Shown: positions 60,301-64,000 of the stretch, in pieces
How the letters are laid out: every line of letters begins with the position of its first letter
Numbering within the stretch: the stretch's first letter is position 1
Assembly (NCBI RefSeq): GCF_900113335.1
Contig: NZ_FOOX01000002.1
Location: 335,635 to 399,634 of the forward strand
Source: Desulfotruncus arcticus DSM 17038
GTDB taxonomy: Bacteria; Bacillota; Desulfotomaculia; Desulfotomaculales; Desulfallaceae
Direction: 5' to 3'
Length of the DNA: 64,000 nt
The notes under the pieces: generated by a model
The model's input: the letters and a program-made list of their open reading frames with translations, nothing else
Told to the model about the DNA's origin: nothing
The model's database searches: none
Position numbers and translations under genes: made by a program

Positions 60301-60668
60301 TGTCCCGGACCGAATCGGGAGGCGGGGCCCAGATTCCCTTTTATGTGGCCATTTTGGCTTCCTTCTACCAGGTTTACCACCTTTACCGCAATAAAGAAGA
60401 TACCCTGCGCCTGGTGGTTTTTGATGAAGCCTTCAACCGGATGGATGCCGACAATGTTGAGGAATGCATGCGCTTTATCCGCAAATTGGGTTTTCAAGTC
60501 CTTATCGTCGAGCCCACCGGTAAAATCCAGCTGGTGGTGCCCTTTGTCAATACCAATATAATTGTGATGCGTGAAGGCTTCAACAGTTTCGTGGAGCGCG
60601 TAACCTGCAGGGAAATCGAGCAGTGGGTCGAACATGAACAGCAGCAGTCAATGGCAGCCGGCAGCTAA
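57327..60668 (+). CDS. jetC: Wadjet system JetC (MukB/SbcC-like SMC ATPase)
   Basis: A 1113-residue SMC-like ATPase. The head begins MLLTGIKLINWHYFTDEHIPI with Walker A GNNKAGKST near residue 27. Long coiled-coil arms (about 260-430 and 620-830, many Gln/Glu/Leu heptads) flank a hinge-like part with RRWQNAIEGYLSTQKFDLLVPP. The C-terminal head has the signature region SRTESGGGAQIPFYVAILASF and Walker B RLVVFDEAFNRMDADN. JetC with JetA and JetB forms the loop-extruding complex that recognises small circular DNA. ATG 57327 with AAGGAGG overlaps jetB. The usual next gene, jetD (nuclease), is missing in the window. Confidence 0.92.
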   Translation: MLLTGIKLINWHYFTDEHIPIAGSALITGNNKAGKSTLIDALQVVIVSNMRKIMFNSAAFDEKTARDLKGYLRGRTGTEGKYTYLRGNDEDFSSYIVLEFTRSSSNESCLIGAVFDYYCDTGEEDHVFFKIENCRLREHLFLQDGYPRNREQFVHYMKARGLNFRQYRNDLEGYRNDLRQLFGGIKESFFSLFVKGISFKPITNLRTFIYSYILDERPVDVDTMRDYAERYRQMETQLLNTGAEIMALEEEYQAYEKVEHLRRQEAAGRYMLHRGDYEQKVRGLDEAQQQCQQSEERLQWLLTELGTLEAGYKKLTAEKEQLIEKINGIAVVRQENKLKQQIGALTEQIAKLEQKQLNLLQQVKADLRDREKLVDILSLLQAPGQLTEALKEDERAWKMFMEAGFFPAEPDKHTRSWNESMKWLIVQAAELKKQRETVQKQAQELAEVIRNLGKNRVLNNASATMKLKKMLEEQLTPREGQSRVPVDILCEAIDIRDRRWQNAIEGYLSTQKFDLLVPPGYFDRALSIYERRKFTHGMENVGLVNTDKLVKEVKPPLAGSLAEEISADKEHIRAYANWLLGGLIKCSSETEFKRHKRAITATCMVYQNYTARQIPHKRYEVPYIGAQAVKLQLAVKQEELRKCQQELTLLNEKIKKSDSVLSLNSDKHYLYQQWLTNFEQCKNLDQLEWELVQTKQELLHLDRSELELLEKAKEGKELELRQCEKEIAGLNTEKGQVQAKLELLEQQLRQLAGEKDAACRKYLAYLDTLADELKETCEAKWERESQQRSPAELAHNYYISIQGLETKIKNSMDQVVNARHDFNKKFDFLADVTAADNEKYAERLHFLKDIHLPEYSKKAGEAREKAEQALKEHFLSRLHEAIKLAYEEIDELNFALQDLKFGSYSYRFSLSPKPELREFYEMIEGYQLGSTELLFSTVFQELYGDSFSRLFEEITSDSQQDKLQELTDYRSYLDFDIIITDDRGNKTYFSKVSRTESGGGAQIPFYVAILASFYQVYHLYRNKEDTLRLVVFDEAFNRMDADNVEECMRFIRKLGFQVLIVEPTGKIQLVVPFVNTNIIVMREGFNSFVERVTCREIEQWVEHEQQQSMAAGS

Positions 60669-61439
60669 TGTTTTACGCAGCCGCCTGGCAGTGGAAAAGC
60701 TAAGTGGACTGTTTCTGTCAACCGTATTGTTATGAACAAAACCCATGGTGAATGGTGATGTTTATTGCAAGGGAAACGGCAGTTGGCAGCCAGTTTGTTG
60801 CTGGCTGAATGGCGGGAACTAAAATTAACAAAAGGAGAAACCGGATTGGATCGGTTATGCTTTGCAAAAAAGATAACCTGTTGATATGTTTCCTCAGACG
60901 AGTCATGTGGAGACAGTGGTAGTGCTATATTTGAAATGAGTTAAAAGCTTTGATCCAGGATGGTTTTAGAATGGATGTGTTCTTTTTAGTGTAAGTTGCG
61001 ATGAAAGGAATATATATTCTGGGTTTCATAACAGGATCGTTTCTAGGTGGTCTGGTTTTTTTATTGGTGTGATATTTTTTTGTACAAGAATTAGAAGGCA
61101 TATTCAGGGAATGTGTTGAATGTTAAAACAAAATGATGTATGCTTTGATAGTTTGCTATAAACCTCATTAATAGCAATTCCACGTTGGGAGCGCTGGTGT
61201 GCCGTGTCGGGCATATTTCAGCCACATCTGGACACCTAAATCGGCGGGACTCTAGGACACATTGTCAAAGGTGAATAAGCCTGTAACTTTCAAAAATATC
61301 ATCGGAGCAAGGTTGATGGCAAAATAAAATATAATAGCTCTAACATCCTTGATAATAGCCTTCCTAATGATGTCCATCTAAACTTTACAGAAGGCTGAAA
61401 TTAGAAGAATAGTTATGTCTTAAGGAGATTACTTGATGT
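60669..61439. other. Decayed region downstream of jetC
   Basis: A 770-bp AT-rich stretch without an intact gene, where jetD would be expected. A 43-codon open stretch (60759-60886, CLLQGKRQLAASLLLAEWRELKL and on) lacks a good start and may be a gene remnant. A 23-codon frame at 61000-61074 encodes a hydrophobic peptide (MKGIYILGFITGSFLGGLVF) with a weak ribosome site. Segments around 61180-61270 resemble insertion-sequence ends but I cannot assign them. Confidence 0.45.
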
Positions 61440-61800
61440 TTTAAGTGACTAATAGATTGGGACAAGGCAATTGTCATCGTCATCATGTTTGTTTTTATTA
61501 CGGGGTTTACCATCGACATAGGTTTCATCTATTTCAATGATAGTATCAATAAATTCCTATTGTTATTGGTTTCCCATTGCAAATTTATTTTGTTGTAACA
61601 TCCTCCAAGCTGTTTTTATTTGTTGCGCCTATTTCACGTTGGAGTTGCAGGGCAGATATGCCCTTCTTATCGTTAAGGAACAAATAAATGGCAAAGAACC
61701 ATTTGCGGAGATCGGCTGAAGATTTCTCGAAAATGGTTCCCTTAAATGGAGTTGGATAGATATGCCGAACTAATTTAATTCTTTTAGAACGAATTCTCAT
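61440..61800 (-). pseudogene. IS1595-family transposase remnant
   Basis: Read on the minus strand, the fragment gives [21 protein letters not shown] then [20 protein letters not shown], after which one extra A shifts the frame; the second frame continues [16 protein letters not shown], two stops, then IIEIDETYVDGKPRNKNKHDDDD. These are the known blocks of IS1595/ISXO2-like transposases, including the catalytic Asp region DETYVDGK. The zinc-ribbon N-terminus and the C-terminal half are missing. It is clearly dead, and it lies next to the start of the NurA-like gene. Confidence 0.85.
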
Positions 61801-61820
61801 TATGTATAGGAGGGAGCGCG

Positions 61821-63014
61821 ATGGCAAGTGCTGACAACACAAGCAAGCGAAAAAAGATAACGCAGATTCTTGCCGAAGAAACAGGCGGCAAGAGCTATAA
61901 GGCTCACAAGTATAGCCTTGACTCAGAACGCTCCACCTTGGATTACAATGAGACCGAAGATCGCACCTTCTTTTGGAAAAAGAGAGGAGAAACCGAACCT
62001 CCGATCACTTATAAATCGCTTGAATCGCTGGCAAAAATGCTCGCAGCCCGAGACGAGCAAGTACTTACGTATTTTCTCGATGGTTCACGACACGTTTACA
62101 AAGTCGATGACATGGCATATTCGCAATCGGGTGATAGGAGTGTAATTTATCCAACTATTGCCGGACAAGTTGGGGTAGGTATCTGCAAACGTGAAAATAA
62201 ACAGATGATGCCGGAAATTTTAACAAGAGAGATTATTATTTCTATTCCAAGCATCGCTGACCCAAGTGGCAAAGGAGGCTTTTTTGAGTCGCTGTCAGTA
62301 AAATTGAATGAGAGCAACGAGTTAGCAAGGATTAAACAATGCGGATGGAAATTCTCCACACCTGTTCCATATGACACGAAACAAGACGAGAGAAAATTTG
62401 AAGACCGAGGTACCGCTCGCATTCAAGAAGCAATGATAGAACGTGAGAAGGAAATGGTTAAGAAACTTGTACGGGAAGGGAAGCTGAATCAGGACAACTA
62501 CCTTGTCAAAGATGGTTCGCTCGAATATCGCTTAACTAAAACCGACAAAGACGATGACAAGAGTTTTCAGACATTCAGGCAGAATTATAACTGGGTAATT
62601 GGAGTATCGAAATCATTTAACCCCGAGGCGTGCTTTGATAAAGGCAAGGCTAACCCCGGTTTAATTGCTGACTTACCGCTATATCATCGAACACCTGTGG
62701 CGTACTTTGGCAGTGAAAAAGAGCCACTTGCTTTTGCTGTTTGGTATGTGAGGCTGAGAGATAAAGGCAGAACGCGAACACCATTTGATGGCATACTCAA
62801 GGTGGAAAAAATTCTTGTACGTGACGACGAAATTAAGAATGGAATGGAAACAGAAACCGTTGATAGGCTTAGCGCATTACTTATTAATGAACGAAATCCA
62901 ACTTGTTATGGTACGGACATACGATGGGCAAATCACATCTACCCGATTTATCTCACAGAGAGATTCATTAAATCTCAGTACCTAAGCGTAGAGAGCTTTT
63001 TACATCTGTTTTAA
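61821..63014 (+). CDS. NurA-domain nuclease-like protein
   Basis: A 397-residue protein whose N-terminal half has [20 protein letters not shown] is the catalytic-Asp motif of NurA nucleases. The C-terminal part has [29 protein letters not shown] and [18 protein letters not shown], typical of NurA partners of HerA ATPases. The ATG has AGGAGGGAGCG upstream. A truncated herA-like frame follows 11 bp later, so this is a NurA-HerA pair of a defence or recombination system whose ATPase is broken. The catalytic identity is inferred from the motif and the neighbour. Confidence 0.7.
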   Translation: MASADNTSKRKKITQILAEETGGKSYKAHKYSLDSERSTLDYNETEDRTFFWKKRGETEPPITYKSLESLAKMLAARDEQVLTYFLDGSRHVYKVDDMAYSQSGDRSVIYPTIAGQVGVGICKRENKQMMPEILTREIIISIPSIADPSGKGGFFESLSVKLNESNELARIKQCGWKFSTPVPYDTKQDERKFEDRGTARIQEAMIEREKEMVKKLVREGKLNQDNYLVKDGSLEYRLTKTDKDDDKSFQTFRQNYNWVIGVSKSFNPEACFDKGKANPGLIADLPLYHRTPVAYFGSEKEPLAFAVWYVRLRDKGRTRTPFDGILKVEKILVRDDEIKNGMETETVDRLSALLINERNPTCYGTDIRWANHIYPIYLTERFIKSQYLSVESFLHLF

Positions 63015-63025
63015 GGAGAATTTCA

Positions 63026-63157
63026 ATGGCTAAAAACAAACTTATCGGCAGGGTTCTTGCGACCGAAAAAAATCCGACGACCATTGACGAGTTTTACTTC
63101 TGGACTAACTCAGATACTAAAATTAACGCATTTGACATCGTCCTTTCGCCGCAGTAG
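63026..63157 (+). pseudogene. Truncated HerA-type ATPase, N-terminal fragment
   Basis: The 43-residue product MAKNKLIGRVLATEKNPTTI... then DEFYFWTNSDTKINAFDIV matches the N-terminal HAS-barrel start of HerA-type ATPases, then stops at 63155-63157. The AAA+ domain is absent and the following DNA is unrelated, so the gene was cut by a rearrangement. AAGGAG lies upstream of the ATG. Confidence 0.7.
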
Positions 63158-63373
63158 GCTAACATAGGCCTCCTCCACGTAAAGGGCGACCAGATACTTG
63201 TAGTGTTTCAATGTATAATCAAAACATAGGAATTAGCCATTTACACAAACTTTATTGCACTCCCATGAAAATTGAAATATCAGACCTAAAACATGCCGAA
63301 TACAATCCCCGTAAGGATTTAAAATCTGGTGATGCTGAATTTGAAAAAATCCGCAACAGTATCACAGAGTTTG

Positions 63374-63379
63374 GCTATG
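63374..63379. repeat. Target-site duplication, left copy
   Basis: GCTATG, repeated at 63661-63666 on the other side of the miniature element (the identity extends to GCTATGTG). Confidence 0.75.
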
Positions 63380-63660
63380 TGAGTATGCCGGGTAAGATTG
63401 AACAGTCTAACCGTTTAAAATTGAACACCCTTACCGGCATAATTAAACACCACATATGACCCTTCTGAAGGCAAAATCTCTATGAGGGAACGCAAAGGTA
63501 TTCCAGAAGATAAACGTTAAGCAGCCTTACGGCTGTTGAGGGCTCTGCCCTCAAACTCCCGAGGTTTAACGCATTGGTTTTCCAAAGGGAGTGATGTAGC
63601 CTTAGCGGTTTAGGTGTTCAATTACGACGGTCAAGGTGTTTTTTCCCACCGGTATATTCA
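63380..63660. mobile_element. Miniature IS21-like element in ParB gene
   Basis: A 281-bp insertion that begins TG and ends CA, with imperfect terminal repeats TGAGTATGCCGG / TGAATATACCGG (10 of 12) and AATTGAAC-type motifs inverted near both ends, as in IS21-family ends. A 6-8 bp target duplication flanks it. It has no transposase; the inside carries two hairpins (63522-63535 and 63536-63554). It is a non-autonomous element that needs an IS21-type transposase in trans. Family assignment is by end structure only. Confidence 0.7.
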
Positions 63661-64000
63661 GCTATGTGGAACCGATTATTGTTAATACTGATTTGACCAT
63701 TGTCGGTGGCCATCAACGTTGCAAGGTATTAAAGGAATTAGGATATACCGAAGTTGACTGTGTTGTTATTGATATTGATAAAACCAAGGAAAAAGCCCTG
63801 AATATTGCCCTTAATAAAATCTCCGGCGATTGGGACATGGAATCACTGGCAAAGTTGCTGGATGAATTAAAGGAAAGGGATTTCAACATAGAATTTACCG
63901 GCTTTGATTTTTCCGAAGCAGAAAATTATGGGATGAATTTATGCCAAAGGATGATAAGAAAGAGGAAGATGAGATTCCCGATGTGCCGGATAAGCCGGTA

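Larger units (their letters stand above)
63265..64000 (+). pseudogene. ParB-like nuclease-domain gene, interrupted
   Basis: The first part encodes MKIEISDLKHAEYNPRKDL and on to ITEFGY. A 281-bp element is inserted there, and the frame resumes at 63667 with VEPIIVNTDLTIVGGHQRCKVLKELGYTEVDCVVIDI. This is a ParB/Srx-type domain, with the GGHQR motif, as found next to phage-type DNA methyltransferases. Exact removal of the insert and one target copy restores ...FGYVEPIIV. A second defect, a frameshift near 63938, moves the acidic tail (PKDDKKEEDEIPDVPDKPV) out of frame. The gene continues beyond the right edge. Confidence 0.85.

Noticed and set aside
60759-60886. Open stretch CLLQGKRQLAASLLLAEW... 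as a real gene or as the jetD C-terminus
   Set aside because: There is no good start codon, the stretch is only 43 codons, and I cannot match it to JetD by eye; kept only as a possible remnant.
63130-63235. Minus-strand open frame (KHYKYLVALYVEEAYVSLLRRKDDV)
   Set aside because: It is only about 34 codons, overlaps the HerA fragment, and shows no recognisable family or ribosome site.
1-64000. tRNA, rRNA, tmRNA or replication-origin features
   Set aside because: No such sequence was recognised on either strand.

Overview
The window looks like the chromosome of an anaerobic, Gram-positive, Clostridia-type bacterium, most like the Peptococcaceae (Desulfotomaculum/Pelotomaculum relatives). The signs are strong AGGAGG-type ribosome binding sites, frequent GTG and TTG starts, a feoA-feoA-feoB-Cys-rich-peptide operon, Ter stress genes, two YeiH-type putative sulfate exporters and several sigma-54 activators. 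The genus is an inference; no rRNA or tRNA gene is present to fix it.

Layout. 1-5.6 kb: a truncated lipoprotein gene, a Fur-regulated ferrous-iron uptake operon, a universal stress protein and a small unknown gene. 5.6-12.6 kb: two putative sulfate exporters flank a histidine kinase / response regulator / PAS membrane protein trio. 12.8-21.2 kb: an AIM24 protein and most of a Ter (tellurite/stress) system: HAD phosphatase, StiP-PELOTA, phosphoribosyltransferase-TRSP, CitE-like aldolase, TerC and three TerD. 21.6-31.7 kb: a sigma-54-controlled block (AbgB-like amidohydrolase, CBS-PAS-AAA activator, M20 peptidase, complete Liv-type ABC importer). 31.8-35.4 kb: the remaining Ter genes, telA and a three-unit yceG. 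35.7-39.3 kb: a YcgR/YcgQ-type permease pair and a YibE/F protein. 39.5-40.9 kb: jetA of a Wadjet-like SMC system. 41.6-56.6 kb: a 15-kb catabolic island behind a near-perfect -24/-12 promoter (tartrate/isocitrate dehydrogenase-like enzyme, muconate-cycloisomerase-like enzyme, two aconitase/LeuCD pairs, TctCBA, PrpD, DUF2848, sigma-54 activator, DUF401 permease). 56.7-60.7 kb: jetB and jetC, with no intact jetD. 60.7-64 kb: a decayed defence region with a broken IS1595 transposase, a NurA-like nuclease gene, a truncated HerA, and a ParB-like gene split by an IS21-like miniature element.

How it fits together. Two functional systems are each cut in two by metabolic islands: the Ter genes by the 10-kb peptide/amidohydrolase/Liv block, and the Wadjet genes (jetA | jetB-jetC) by the 15-kb catabolic island. 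Each inserted block brings its own sigma-54 activator and -24/-12 promoter(s). In the first block, three copies of an 18-20 bp motif lie upstream of the two -24/-12 promoters and are good candidates for the activator's binding sites.

A dispersed ~126-bp element with two hairpins around a conserved core occurs five times (7.3, 15.7, 35.5, 41.06 and 41.45 kb). It carries one compensatory base-pair change and G-U-type wobbles that hold on one strand only, so it behaves like a structured-RNA or single-strand-transposition element. Two copies stand at the jetA/catabolic-island junction and one sits inside the Ter operon. The strongest leads for new biology are this element, the split and apparently JetD-less Wadjet locus, and the catabolic island with three different hydro-lyases for an unknown di- or tricarboxylate.
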